Positions 25,137 through 32,988 of a stretch of 37,693 nt of DNA are shown piece after piece. The stretch's first letter is position 1. Each line of letters begins with the position of its first letter. The stretch is from Planctomycetota bacterium (GTDB lineage: Bacteria; Planctomycetota; UBA1135; UBA2386), in NCBI GenBank assembly GCA_016793265.1, contig JAEUHT010000293.1, forward strand, positions 1-37,693. Direction: 5' to 3'. Position numbers and translations under genes: made by a program. Below the pieces are notes generated by a model. That model searched no databases. It had not been told where the DNA came from and saw nothing but the letters and a program-made list of their open reading frames with translations.

Positions 25137-25165
25137 AAGATCGCGCCCAGGCGCAGCGAATGCAA
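25137..25165 (-). promoter_or_regulatory. Putative glnS promoter (TTGCAT-N17-GATCTT)
   Basis: On the minus strand TTGCATTCGC is followed after the 17-base spacer by GATCTT. Transcription would begin about 17 bases before the glnS ATG. A closely similar arrangement precedes the molybdate regulator at 33397-33426. Confidence 0.4.
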
Positions 25166-25191
25166 TCGCACGCCGCCGGCGCCGGCCCCGG

Positions 25192-25197
25192 TATGCT
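25192..25197 (+). promoter_or_regulatory. Putative -10 hexamer TATGCT, 10 nt before ATG
   Basis: TATGCT is followed by ten bases and then ATG 25208. The same hexamer at the same distance precedes the helicase gene at 36389. Confidence 0.35.
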
Positions 25198-25207
25198 GTT
25201 CGGTCCG

Positions 25208-26815
25208 ATGTCCGCCGCTGCGCCGTCGCCTTCTTCGCCTTCCACCCAAGACGTGCGGGCGGCCCTGCCGCGCCTGGATCGCCACCGGCCGAAGGGACCG
25301 CCGATGCGGCCGTCGAAGGTGGGCAAGTGGCGCGCGCTGGCGCTGATCGGCGTGCACGTGTTCATCCTCGTGCACGTCTGGCACTGGCTCGTGAAGGGCG
25401 AGACGCTGTCGCCGCTGGAGCCTTCGGAGGCGATGCAGACGTTCGAGCTCGGCCGCATCAACGCCGGGTTCCTGCTGTTCGCGGCGGCGATCCTGCTGAC
25501 GCTCGTGTTCGGCCGCTGGTTCTGCGGTTGGGCCTGCCACATGGTGGCGCTGCAGGATCTGGCGGCGTGGGTGCTCGGCAAGTTCGGCTGGTTCCCGCGC
25601 CCGGTGCGCTCGCGGCTCTTGGTGCTGGCGCCGTGGTTCGTCGCCGGCCACATGTTCGGCTGGCCCTTCTTCCTGCACTTCTTCGGCGACCGCCAGTTGC
25701 CATCGCCGTCGACCTGGCGCCTCGACCTCGGCACCGACGCGCTGTGGCAGACGTTCCCGGGCCCGATCATGTCGGTGCTGTCGGTGTTGTTGGCCGGCCT
25801 GCTGATCGTGTGGTGGCTCGGCGCCAAGGGCTTCTGCACGCACGGCTGCCCCTACGGCGCCTTCTTCACCATCGCCGACCGCTTCGCGCCGATGCGCATC
25901 AAGGTCAGCGACGCCTGCAACCACTGCGGCCACTGCACACACGCCTGCCGCAGCAACGTGCGGGTGCACGAGGAGGTCGCCAAGCACGGCCGCATCGTCG
26001 ATCCGGGCTGCATGAAGACGCTCGACTGCGTCTCGGTGTGCCCGATGGACGCGCTGCACGTCGGCTTCGCCGCGCCGAAGCCGTTCGCGGTCAGTCAGCA
26101 GCGCATCAAGCCGCGGGCCGACTTCTCGTGGCCCGAGGAGCTCCTGTTGGCGGCGGTCGCGTTCGGCACCGCCGAGTTCGTCTGGCGCGGCGCCTGGTTC
26201 GGCGAGACGGTGCCGTTCCTGCTCGCGGTCACGCTCGGTGTGCTGACGGCGGTGTTCACGCTGTTGACGCTGCGGCTCTCGACGCGCCGCGAGCTGAGCT
26301 TCCAGCACACGCTGCTGAAGCGCGACGGGCGGCTGACGCGCGCCGGGCGCGTTGGCGCGCTGCTGCTGCTCGGTTGGCTGCTGCTGACCGCGCACACGGC
26401 GCTGCTGCAGCGGTTGACGCCGGCGGCACTCGCCGACGCCCGCGAACCGGTGCAGGCAGCGTTCTACGGCAGCCGCCGCGTCGAACGGGCCGAACTCGAA
26501 CGGGTGTTGGGCCAGCTCGAGCAGGTGCGCAGCTGGTCCCTGCTGACCGATCCGCGGGTGCAGGAGGTGCGGGCGCTGACGCTGCGTGGGCTCGGGCGCC
26601 ACGTCGACGCCGAGGCAGCACTGGTCGACGCCGGTGGTGCCGGGCACACGTTCGTGCTGCCGGAGTCCGCGCTGGCGCTCGCCGCCTACTGCATGGATCC
26701 GCAGCGGCGGCGCTACGAAGAAGCCAAACGGCTGATCACCGGCGTGCTGCAGGAGAGCCCGCAGCACCCGATCGGCCTGATGCTGCAGGAGCAGCTCGAG
26801 CAGCTGCGGCGGTGA
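25208..26815 (+). CDS. NapH-like polytopic iron-sulfur membrane protein with helical tail
   Basis: 535 residues. About seven membrane helices are visible, four before and three after the iron-sulfur part (first ones ALIGVHVFILVHVWHWLV and FLLFAAAILLTLVFGRWF). FCGWACH and FCTHGCPYG are the paired C-x3-C motifs of the NapH/CcoG class. The first ferredoxin motif is complete (CNHCGHCTHACRSNV). The second reads CMKTLDCVSVCPMDAL, where C-x2-C-x2-C-x3-CP is expected: residue 271 is Thr instead of Cys. After the last helix about 140 residues form helical repeats resembling TPR (YEEAKRLITGVLQESPQHP). It probably relays electrons at the membrane; no nitrate, nitrous oxide or cytochrome oxidase genes are adjacent, so the partner is unknown. 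ATG 25193 is an alternative start. Confidence 0.88.
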   Translation: MSAAAPSPSSPSTQDVRAALPRLDRHRPKGPPMRPSKVGKWRALALIGVHVFILVHVWHWLVKGETLSPLEPSEAMQTFELGRINAGFLLFAAAILLTLVFGRWFCGWACHMVALQDLAAWVLGKFGWFPRPVRSRLLVLAPWFVAGHMFGWPFFLHFFGDRQLPSPSTWRLDLGTDALWQTFPGPIMSVLSVLLAGLLIVWWLGAKGFCTHGCPYGAFFTIADRFAPMRIKVSDACNHCGHCTHACRSNVRVHEEVAKHGRIVDPGCMKTLDCVSVCPMDALHVGFAAPKPFAVSQQRIKPRADFSWPEELLLAAVAFGTAEFVWRGAWFGETVPFLLAVTLGVLTAVFTLLTLRLSTRRELSFQHTLLKRDGRLTRAGRVGALLLLGWLLLTAHTALLQRLTPAALADAREPVQAAFYGSRRVERAELERVLGQLEQVRSWSLLTDPRVQEVRALTLRGLGRHVDAEAALVDAGGAGHTFVLPESALALAAYCMDPQRRRYEEAKRLITGVLQESPQHPIGLMLQEQLEQLRR

Positions 26816-26865
26816 ACGACCCGGCGCCGATGACCGCGCCGTGACGTTGGCTGCCGCCGCGGGGC

Positions 26866-26894
26866 TTGACGCCACCTGCCGCGGTCGTTAGCAA
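26866..26894 (+). promoter_or_regulatory. Promoter of the methionine operon (TTGACG-N17-TAGCAA)
   Basis: TTGACG (26866-26871) is a good -35, spaced 17 bases from TAGCAA (26889-26894), a weaker -10. The start of transcription would be near 26901, five bases before the 5' strand of riboswitch helix P1, which supports the assignment. Confidence 0.65.
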
Positions 26895-26905
26895 GGCGCC
26901 CGACA

Positions 26906-27038
26906 ACTCATCCAGACCAGCCGAGGGACGGGCCCGACGACGCTGGGGCAACCACGCGAACGACTGCGACCGCGCAGGTGCCAACTCCCGCGGCCAGTCC
27001 ATCGTGCTCACGGTGAGCAGGGTGGCCGAAAGATGAGT
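26906..27038 (+). promoter_or_regulatory. SAM-I (S-box) riboswitch aptamer
   Basis: Helix P1 is a perfect 7-bp pairing of ACTCATC (26906-26912) with GATGAGT (27032-27038). Inside are the conserved S-box blocks in order: CCGAGGGACGGGCCCGA (26921-26937, the P2/kink-turn region), GGGGCAACCA (26945-26954) and CAGGTGCCAACTCC (26975-26988). A P4-like arm pairs CGGCCA (26990-26995) with TGGCCG (27023-27028) and contains TGCTCA-CGG-TGAGCA at its tip. The aptamer binds S-adenosylmethionine and turns off methionine genes. The expression platform probably lies in 27039-27127. No intrinsic terminator T-run is seen, and CCGGGC (27050-27055) can pair with GCCCGG (27109-27114), which runs into the Shine-Dalgarno, so translational control is my inference. 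Confidence 0.88.
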
Positions 27039-27112
27039 CTGCCGGTGCACCGGGCGCGACCATGTCGCGACGGGGGCCGCAGACGCATGGCGCGCGGCAG
27101 CCTGGCGGGCCC

Positions 27113-27118
27113 GGAGGA
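27113..27118 (+). promoter_or_regulatory. Shine-Dalgarno GGAGGA of hom
   Basis: GGAGGA is nine bases before ATG 27128. It is the strongest ribosome binding site in the window and decides this start over the in-frame ATG at 27062, which lies in the riboswitch leader. Confidence 0.8.
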
Positions 27119-27127
27119 CCGTTCCGC

Positions 27128-28249
27128 ATGTCTGCTCCGGATCGCGCGGCGCCGCCGCGTTTTGCCTTCGACCTCGCACCGGGCGCCAGCGCGCCTGCCA
27201 ACGATCGTTTCTTCTCCTCCGGCCAGTCCCCGGGGGGGCCGACGCTGCACCTGATCGGCCCTGGCCGCGTCGGCCGCGAGTTCCTGCGCCAACTCGAAGC
27301 GCAGCCGCTGCCGCTGCGGCTGGTCGCGGTCAGCGACACCACCGCCACCGCCTACGACCGGGCCGGCCTGTCGGCCGCTGCCTTGCTCGCCCACAAGGCC
27401 TCGGGCCAGTCGCTCGCCGCGTGGCCGGGGGCCGAACGGCTGCCCGGCGAGGTCGCCATCGAGGTGATCGGCGCCGACCTCGTCGTCGATGCCACGCCGA
27501 GCCGCGCCGACGCCGTCGAGGCCGCGATCACGCGCGGCCGCGCCGCCCTGCGCCATGGTGCGTGCTTCGTCACCTGCGCCAAGGGCGCGCTGGCCGCCGT
27601 CGGCAGCGACTGGTTGCTCGGCAACACGCGCGGGCGGCTCGGCATCGATGCCGTGCTCGGCGGCACCGGCCACCAGCTCGTCGCCGAGCTCGCGGAGCTG
27701 CGCGCCGCGGCGAGCGGCGTGGCGTTGGTCGGCAACGCGACCACGACCACGATCGTGACGGAGGTGGAGCAGGGCGCCAGCATCGAACAAGGCATCGAGG
27801 TGGCGCGGCAGCGCGGCCTGCTCGAACCGGACGCCGCCCTCGACCTCGATGGCCACGACGCCGCCACCAAGCTGCGCATCGTCGCCGGGTTGCTGTTCGG
27901 CGAGGCCTGGACGCGGCCGCCGGCTGCCGAGGCCGTGCGGCGCGAATCGGTGCGGGAGCTCGATGCCGAGCTGCTGCGCGCGCGGCGCCGCTGCGGCGTC
28001 ACGACGCGGCTGGTGGCGCGGGCGGGGCGCGGTGGTGGTGGGCTGGCCGCGACCTTCGAGGCCGTACCGCTCGGTTCGCCGCTGGCCGCGCCACCGGATC
28101 GGGTCGTCTACACCTACGAGCTGGCGGACGCGGTGCGCGTGCACACCGGGCTCGCGCTCGGCCACGAACGCACCGCCAGCGCCATGCTCGGCGACGTACG
28201 CCGGGCCTTGCTGGGGCACCGACAGCCGGCAGCGGAGGTGCGGCCGTGA
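27128..28249 (+). CDS. hom: Homoserine dehydrogenase (no ACT domain)
   Basis: 373 residues. After a 35-residue N-terminal segment comes the Rossmann motif LHLIGPGRVGREFLRQL, then DLVVDATPSRADAVEAA and CFVTCAKGALA (the family's T-A-N-K region). The catalytic stretch is GLLEPDAALDLDGHDAATKLRIVAG, with the Asp and Lys of homoserine dehydrogenases. It reduces aspartate semialdehyde to homoserine with NAD(P)H. The protein ends shortly after the catalytic domain and lacks the C-terminal ACT domain that gives threonine feedback inhibition in many homologues, which fits control by the SAM riboswitch instead. Its stop overlaps the metX start (GTGA). Confidence 0.92.
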   Translation: MSAPDRAAPPRFAFDLAPGASAPANDRFFSSGQSPGGPTLHLIGPGRVGREFLRQLEAQPLPLRLVAVSDTTATAYDRAGLSAAALLAHKASGQSLAAWPGAERLPGEVAIEVIGADLVVDATPSRADAVEAAITRGRAALRHGACFVTCAKGALAAVGSDWLLGNTRGRLGIDAVLGGTGHQLVAELAELRAAASGVALVGNATTTTIVTEVEQGASIEQGIEVARQRGLLEPDAALDLDGHDAATKLRIVAGLLFGEAWTRPPAAEAVRRESVRELDAELLRARRRCGVTTRLVARAGRGGGGLAATFEAVPLGSPLAAPPDRVVYTYELADAVRVHTGLALGHERTASAMLGDVRRALLGHRQPAAEVRP

Positions 28250-29235
28250 CCGCCACCATCACGCTGCCGCGCGGCGCCTCGTTGTGCCACCTGCCGAACC
28301 CGTTCCTGCTGGCGCACGGCGGTCGGCTCGACGCCGCCGTGCTCGCCTACGAACGGCACGGCCGACGCGGCGGGCCGGCCGTCGTCGTGCTCGGCGGCAT
28401 CGCGGCCGGTCGGGGCGTTCGCGCCGCGGCTGGGCAGGCGACGCCAGGTTGGTGGCCGCAGCAGGTCGGCGACGGCCTCGCCATCGACACCCGCTGCTAC
28501 GACGTGCTCGCCTTCGACTGGCTCGGTGGCCGCGGTGCCTCGACGCGCGCGGGCGCGACGGCGTTGCCGTTCGTTGACGCCGCCGACCAGGCGCGCGCCT
28601 TGTGGTGCCTGTGCGACACGCTCGGCATCGACCGGCTGTTCGCGATCGTCGGTTGCAGCTACGGCGGCATGGTCGCCCAGCACGCGGCGGCAGAGGCGCC
28701 CGGACGGGTGGCGCGGCTCGGCATCGTCGCCGCCGCGCACCAGGGCAACGCGTTGGCCAGCGCCTGGCGCGAAGTGCAGCGCGGCATCGTCGAACTCGGC
28801 CGGCGCACGGGCCATCGCCGGCAGGCGCTGGCCTTGGCGCGCGCGCTGGCGATGACGACCTACCGTTCGGGCGCGGCCCTCGCGGCGCGTTTCCCGGCGC
28901 CGCCGGAGGTCGTCGCTGGCGAACTGCGCACGGCGGTGGGGCCGTGGCTCGCGGCGCGCGGCGCCGCCTTCGCGCGGGACTTCGACGCCGAGGCGTTCTT
29001 GTGCCTCAACCGTTCGATCGACGCGCACCACATCGACCCTGCGACGGTGCGGGTGCCGACGTGGTTGTTGGCGTTCGCCAGCGACCTGCTGGTGCCCGCC
29101 GCCGATGTCGCTGCGTTCGCCGCGCGGCTGCCGCAGCTCGCCGGCCACCGCTGCCTCAACTCGCCGCACGGCCACGACGCGTTCCTGCTGGAGACCACGG
29201 CCGTCGCCGCCTGGCTCAGGGAGGTGCTGTCATGA
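28246..29235 (+). CDS. metX: Homoserine O-acyltransferase, alpha/beta-hydrolase type
   Basis: 329 residues with a GTG start inside the hom stop overlap. The alpha/beta-hydrolase fold shows VVLGGIAAGR (oxyanion region), DVLAFDWLGGRGAS, the nucleophile elbow VGCSYGGMVAQ (Ser138), FASDLLVPA (Asp280) and SPHGHDAFL (His310). MetX activates homoserine with an acyl-CoA, either acetyl or succinyl. The elbow is GCSYGGM instead of the GGSMGGM common in acetyltransferases, and resembles the GASYGGM that I associate with succinylating MetX of Xanthomonas-type operons. The adjacent MetB resembles enzymes that use O-succinylhomoserine. The acyl donor is therefore more likely succinyl-CoA, but this is inference. 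Confidence 0.9.
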   Translation: MTATITLPRGASLCHLPNPFLLAHGGRLDAAVLAYERHGRRGGPAVVVLGGIAAGRGVRAAAGQATPGWWPQQVGDGLAIDTRCYDVLAFDWLGGRGASTRAGATALPFVDAADQARALWCLCDTLGIDRLFAIVGCSYGGMVAQHAAAEAPGRVARLGIVAAAHQGNALASAWREVQRGIVELGRRTGHRRQALALARALAMTTYRSGAALAARFPAPPEVVAGELRTAVGPWLAARGAAFARDFDAEAFLCLNRSIDAHHIDPATVRVPTWLLAFASDLLVPAADVAAFAARLPQLAGHRCLNSPHGHDAFLLETTAVAAWLREVLS

Positions 29236-30398
29236 AGCCCGCGACCGTCGCCGCCCGCCACGGCATCGACGCCGACCCGGCCCACGGTGCGGTGGCGCCG
29301 CCGCTGGTGTTGTCGGCCAACTTCTCGTTCGCCGGCTTCGCCGAGAAGCGCAACTACGACTACACGCGCAGCGGCAACCCGACGCGCGACCTGCTGGCGA
29401 CGGCGTTGGCCGAGCTCGAAGGCGGCGAACGCGCGGTCGTCACCGCGACCGGGCTCGCCGCGATCACGCTGGTGCTGCACCTGCTGCGTCCGGGCGACCT
29501 GCTGGTGGTGCCGCACGACGGCTACGGCGGCACCTGGCGGCTGGTCGACGCCTACGCGCGAGAGGCGCGGCTCGAAGTGCTCTTCGTCGACCAACGCGAC
29601 GACGCGGCGATGGCGGTCGCCCTGGCGCGGCGGCCGCGGCTGGTGTGGGCCGAGTCGCCGAGCAACCCGCTGCTGCGGCTGGTCGACCTCGAGCGGCTGG
29701 CGCGCCTGAGCCATGCCGCCGGCGCCCTGTTCGCGGTCGACAACACGTTCTTGTCGCCGGTGCTGCAGAACCCGCTCGCGCTCGGCGCCGACCTCGTCGT
29801 GCACTCGACGACCAAGTACGTGAACGGCCACAGCGACGTCGTCGGCGGCGCCGTGGTGACGAAGCAGGCCGGGCTCGGGGAACACCTGGCGTGGTGGGCC
29901 AATGCGCTCGGCCTGACCGGGGCGCCGTTCGACAGCTGGCTGACGCTGCGCGGCCTGCGCACGCTGCCGCTGCGCATGCGCCAGCACGAGGCCAACGCCC
30001 AGCACCTCGCCGAGGCGCTGCGGGCGCACGCGGCGGTGCGGTCGGTGCACTACCCGGGGCTCGCCGAGCACCCTGAACACGCGCTGGCGCGGCGGCAGCA
30101 GCACGGCTTCGGCGGCATGGTGTCGTTCGAGCTCGTCGAAGCGGCGGCGGTGCCGCGCTTCCTCGCCGGCCTGCGCCACTTCACGCTCGCCGAGTCGCTC
30201 GGCGGCGTCGAGAGCCTGATCGCGCACCCGGCGACGATGACGCACGCGGCGATGGCGCCCGCGGCGCGCGCCCGCGCCGGCATCGGCGACGGCTTGCTGC
30301 GGCTCAGCGTCGGCATCGAGCACGTCGCCGACCTGCTGGCCGACCTCGACGCGGCGCTGCAGCGCTGCGCCCGGGCGGCGCCGCTCAGCGGGCCGTGA
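29232..30398 (+). CDS. metB: Cystathionine gamma-synthase
   Basis: 388 residues, starting within the metX stop (ATGA). It follows E. coli MetB almost motif by motif: NYDYTRSGNPTRDLL, VVPHDGYGGTWRL, VWAESPSNPLLRLVDL, DNTFLSPVLQNPLALGADL, STTKYVNGHSDVVGG with the PLP lysine at 195, and LAESLGGVESLIAHPATMTHAAM. It joins O-acylhomoserine and cysteine to cystathionine. The close match to gamma-synthase rather than sulfhydrylase points to the transsulfuration route; no metC is in the window. Its 3' end overlaps the convergent modC by 14 bases. Confidence 0.94.
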   Translation: MKPATVAARHGIDADPAHGAVAPPLVLSANFSFAGFAEKRNYDYTRSGNPTRDLLATALAELEGGERAVVTATGLAAITLVLHLLRPGDLLVVPHDGYGGTWRLVDAYAREARLEVLFVDQRDDAAMAVALARRPRLVWAESPSNPLLRLVDLERLARLSHAAGALFAVDNTFLSPVLQNPLALGADLVVHSTTKYVNGHSDVVGGAVVTKQAGLGEHLAWWANALGLTGAPFDSWLTLRGLRTLPLRMRQHEANAQHLAEALRAHAAVRSVHYPGLAEHPEHALARRQQHGFGGMVSFELVEAAAVPRFLAGLRHFTLAESLGGVESLIAHPATMTHAAMAPAARARAGIGDGLLRLSVGIEHVADLLADLDAALQRCARAAPLSGP

Positions 30399-31425
30399 CG
30401 ACGAGCTCGGTCGCCTTGATCGCCACCCAGACCTCGCCACCGTCCGCGAGCCGCAGCTCGTCGACGGCGGCCCGGGTCACCTCGGCGACCACCGGCAGGG
30501 CGCCGCCGAGCTCGACGCGCACACGTTCGAGCTGGTGTTCGAGGCCGAGCACGGGCGCCAGCCAGACGTTGCGTGGGGAACCCTCGGGGCGGGAACGGAA
30601 CAGCGACACCGCGCGCGGATGCACGGTGACGAGCACCTCGCCGGTGGTCGCCGTCGCCACGGTCAGGCTCGCGGCGCCGAGGCGCACGTGGCCGTCGCGA
30701 CAGTCGCCGACGAAGCTGTTGACGCCGAGCAGGTCGGCGACGTAGCGCGACCGCGGGCGGCAGACGAGGTCGTTGATGCTGCCCGCCTGCACGACCTGGC
30801 CCTGTTCGAGCACGACGAGACGATCGGCCAGGGCCAGCGCATCGGCGATGTCGTGCAGGACCAGCAGGCGCGGGCCCGGGAAGGCGCGCAGGTGCTCACG
30901 CAGCAGGCGCCGCAGCTCGAAGCGCGCCGAGGCGTCGATCGCGGCGAGCGGTTCGTCGAGCAGCAGCGCCGACGGGTTGCTGGCCAACGCGCGGGCGAGC
31001 GCGACGCGCTGCGCCTGGCCGCCCGAGAGCTGGGCCGGTCGCAGTTCGGGCGTGGCGATGCCGACACGTTCGAGCCAGGCCCCGGCGATGGCGCGGGCCC
31101 GCTTCCGGCTGGCGCCGCGCACCCCGTAGGCGACGTTCTGCAGCGCGGTTCGGTGCGGGAACAGCAGGTGGTCCTGGAACAGGAGGCCGATGCCGCGGTG
31201 TTCGGGCGGCACGAACGGGCCGTCGGGGCCGCCGTCGAGCCGGCGTTCGCCGAGCGTGATGCTGCCGGCATCGAGGCGCAGCAGACCGGCGAGGCAGCGC
31301 AGGGCGGTGGTCTTGCCGGCGCCGTTCGGGCCGAGCAGGGCCACGGTGCTGCCGGGGGCGACGACGAAGCCGGCGTCGAGCCGCAGCGTGCCGCGGCGCA
31401 GGTGCAGGTCGGCGGCGAGCTTCAT
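30385..31425 (-). CDS. modC: Molybdate ABC transporter ATP-binding protein
   Basis: 346 residues. Walker A LLGPNGAGKTT is at 31-41. The signature LSGGQAQRVALARALA, Walker B LLLDEPLAAID and the switch His in LLVLHDIADAL complete the ATPase. The C-terminal 110 residues form a TOBE/Mop-type domain (VFLG-like VRLGAASLTVATATTGEVLVTVHPRAVSLF, then LERVRVELGGALPVVAEVTRAAVDEL), which binds molybdate in ModC. It energises uptake through ModB. The ATG overlaps the modB stop by three bases (ATGA). Sulfate or tungstate transport is possible, but the TOBE-containing regulator upstream favours molybdate or tungstate. Confidence 0.93.
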   Translation of the reverse strand: MKLAADLHLRRGTLRLDAGFVVAPGSTVALLGPNGAGKTTALRCLAGLLRLDAGSITLGERRLDGGPDGPFVPPEHRGIGLLFQDHLLFPHRTALQNVAYGVRGASRKRARAIAGAWLERVGIATPELRPAQLSGGQAQRVALARALASNPSALLLDEPLAAIDASARFELRRLLREHLRAFPGPRLLVLHDIADALALADRLVVLEQGQVVQAGSINDLVCRPRSRYVADLLGVNSFVGDCRDGHVRLGAASLTVATATTGEVLVTVHPRAVSLFRSRPEGSPRNVWLAPVLGLEHQLERVRVELGGALPVVAEVTRAAVDELRLADGGEVWVAIKATELVVTAR

Positions 31426-32210
31426 CGGGAGGGCAACCAATGCCGGCGCAAGGGGAACAGCACCGCTGCGGCGATCCCCACCATCAGCAGCGACAGCGTG
31501 ATGGCGGCGTCGGGGTCGGTCTCGAGCGCGGTGTAGACGGCGAGCGGCATCGTGCGGGTGGCGCCGGCGAGGTTGCCGGCGAAGGTGATGGTGGCGCCGA
31601 ACTCGCCGAGCGCGCGCGCCCACGCCAGCAGCAGGCCCGAACGCAGCGTCGGCAGCAGCATCGGCACCGTCACCGTGCGGAAGACGCGGCCCGGCCCGGC
31701 GCCGAGCGTCGCCGCGGCTTCGGCGTAGCGCGGGTCGAGCCCGCGCAGGCCACCCTCGACCGCCAGCACGAAGAACGGCATGGCGACGTAGGTCTCGGCG
31801 AGCACCACTCCCGGCGTCGTGAACGGCAGCGCGAAGCCGAGCCACGGTTCGGCGGCGCTGCCGATCAGGCCGTTGCGGCCGTAGGCGAGCAACATCGCCA
31901 CGCCGCCGACGACGGGCGGCAGCACCATCGGCAGCGTCACCAGCACGCGCACCGCCGTGCGCAGGCGCGAGCTGCCGGCCGCGAGCCAGGCGGCCAGCGG
32001 CAGGCCGAACAGCAACGACAGCGTGGTCGCCGCTGCGGAGCACTGCAGCGACAACCACAGCGCGTCGCGGATCGCCGGGCTCGCCAACCGCGTCGCCAGC
32101 GACGACCACGGGGCACGCTGGCACAAGCCGACCAGCGGCAGCAGGAAGAACGCCGCCGCCAGCGCCGCCGGCAGCCACAACAACACCGGGAATCGCGGCG
32201 CCGGAGTCAC
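31422..32210 (-). CDS. modB: Molybdate ABC transporter permease
   Basis: 262 residues from a GTG that overlaps the modA stop (GTGA); the long in-frame extension upstream is out of phase with modA and is not used. Membrane helices start with LLWLPAALAAAFFLLPLVGL. The permease EAA loop is AEAAATLGAGPGRVFRTVTVPMLLPTL, and ALGEFGATITFAGNLAGATRTMPLAVYTALE is typical of ModB. It forms the membrane channel with ModC in the regulator-modA-modB-modC unit. Confidence 0.93.
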   Translation of the reverse strand: MTPAPRFPVLLWLPAALAAAFFLLPLVGLCQRAPWSSLATRLASPAIRDALWLSLQCSAAATTLSLLFGLPLAAWLAAGSSRLRTAVRVLVTLPMVLPPVVGGVAMLLAYGRNGLIGSAAEPWLGFALPFTTPGVVLAETYVAMPFFVLAVEGGLRGLDPRYAEAAATLGAGPGRVFRTVTVPMLLPTLRSGLLLAWARALGEFGATITFAGNLAGATRTMPLAVYTALETDPDAAITLSLLMVGIAAAVLFPLRRHWLPSR

Positions 32211-32974
32211 GGGGCGGCGAAGCCGTGTCGGGCGAGCACCGCCTGGCCGGCGGCGGACAGCACGAACGCGACGAACTGCTCGCCGACCGGGTCCTCGGCG
32301 TGGCCACACTGCAGCCGGACGATCGGGTAGCTGGCGATCACGTTTTGTTCGTCGGCGATCGCAACCGCGTCGACCTTGTCCTTGGCACCGGCGGCGTCGG
32401 TGACGTAGACGATGCCGGCGTCGACCTCGCCGAGCGCAACCTTGCTGACGACGGCCTTGACGCTCGGCTCGTCGGACCTGCTGGCCACGGCCACCTTGGC
32501 CTGGTCGAGCGCCTGCCGCGCGTAGCGGCCGGCCGGCACCTCGGGGCCACACAACACCACCCGCAGGTCCTGCCGGCTGAGGTCGGCGAGGCCGGCGATG
32601 CCCTTCGGGTTGCCCTTCTCGACGACGATCGTCAGGCGGTTCCGCGCGAAGGTCGCCGGCGCCGCCGTGGTCTTGCCGGTGGCGACGACCTTCTGCATGT
32701 TGGCCTGGTCGGCCGAGGCGAAGACATCGACTGCGGCCCCCTCCTGCAGTTGCAGCACGAGCTGCGGCGTGCCGGCGAAGTGCAGGTCGAGGCGGGCGCC
32801 GGGGTGGCCCTGTGCGAAGGCCTCGGCCAGTTCCTCGAAGGCGGCGGTCAGCGAGGCGGCGGCGAAGACCATCGTCTTCTCGGCAGCGGGAGTGGGCTTC
32901 GTGCAGGCGCCCGGCAGCGTGATCAGCAGGGTCAGGGTGGTGAGGGACAGGCGGCGTAGCAGCGGTAGAGGCAT
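32207..32974 (-). CDS. modA: Molybdate-binding lipoprotein
   Basis: 255 residues. The signal TLTLLITLPGACTKP has a lipobox (PGAC), so the protein should be anchored to the outer face of the membrane. VFAAASLTAAFEELAEAF is the ModA opening with the oxyanion-binding serine, and FAGTPQLVLQLQEGAAVDVFASADQANM, CGPEVPAGRYARQAL and VDAGIVYVTDA continue the match. It captures molybdate or tungstate and delivers it to ModB. FAGTPQL has Thr where ASS/GSSG-type variants usually have Ser. It lies 14 bases after the regulator gene. Confidence 0.94.
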   Translation of the reverse strand: MPLPLLRRLSLTTLTLLITLPGACTKPTPAAEKTMVFAAASLTAAFEELAEAFAQGHPGARLDLHFAGTPQLVLQLQEGAAVDVFASADQANMQKVVATGKTTAAPATFARNRLTIVVEKGNPKGIAGLADLSRQDLRVVLCGPEVPAGRYARQALDQAKVAVASRSDEPSVKAVVSKVALGEVDAGIVYVTDAAGAKDKVDAVAIADEQNVIASYPIVRLQCGHAEDPVGEQFVAFVLSAAGQAVLARHGFAAP

Positions 32975-32988
32975 GGCCGTGAGCAGGG

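Noticed and set aside
23671..26844. 1057-residue plus-strand frame over glnS and the iron-sulfur gene
   Set aside because: It crosses two well-supported genes on both strands and encodes low-complexity Arg/Val-rich sequence without motifs.
27062..27127. Upstream in-frame ATG for homoserine dehydrogenase
   Set aside because: It lies in the riboswitch expression platform without an RBS; ATG 27128 has GGAGGA at ideal distance.
31426..32307. Single long frame joining modB upstream sequence and modC
   Set aside because: ModC begins at ATG 31425 inside the modB stop; the fused frame reads through modB in the wrong phase.
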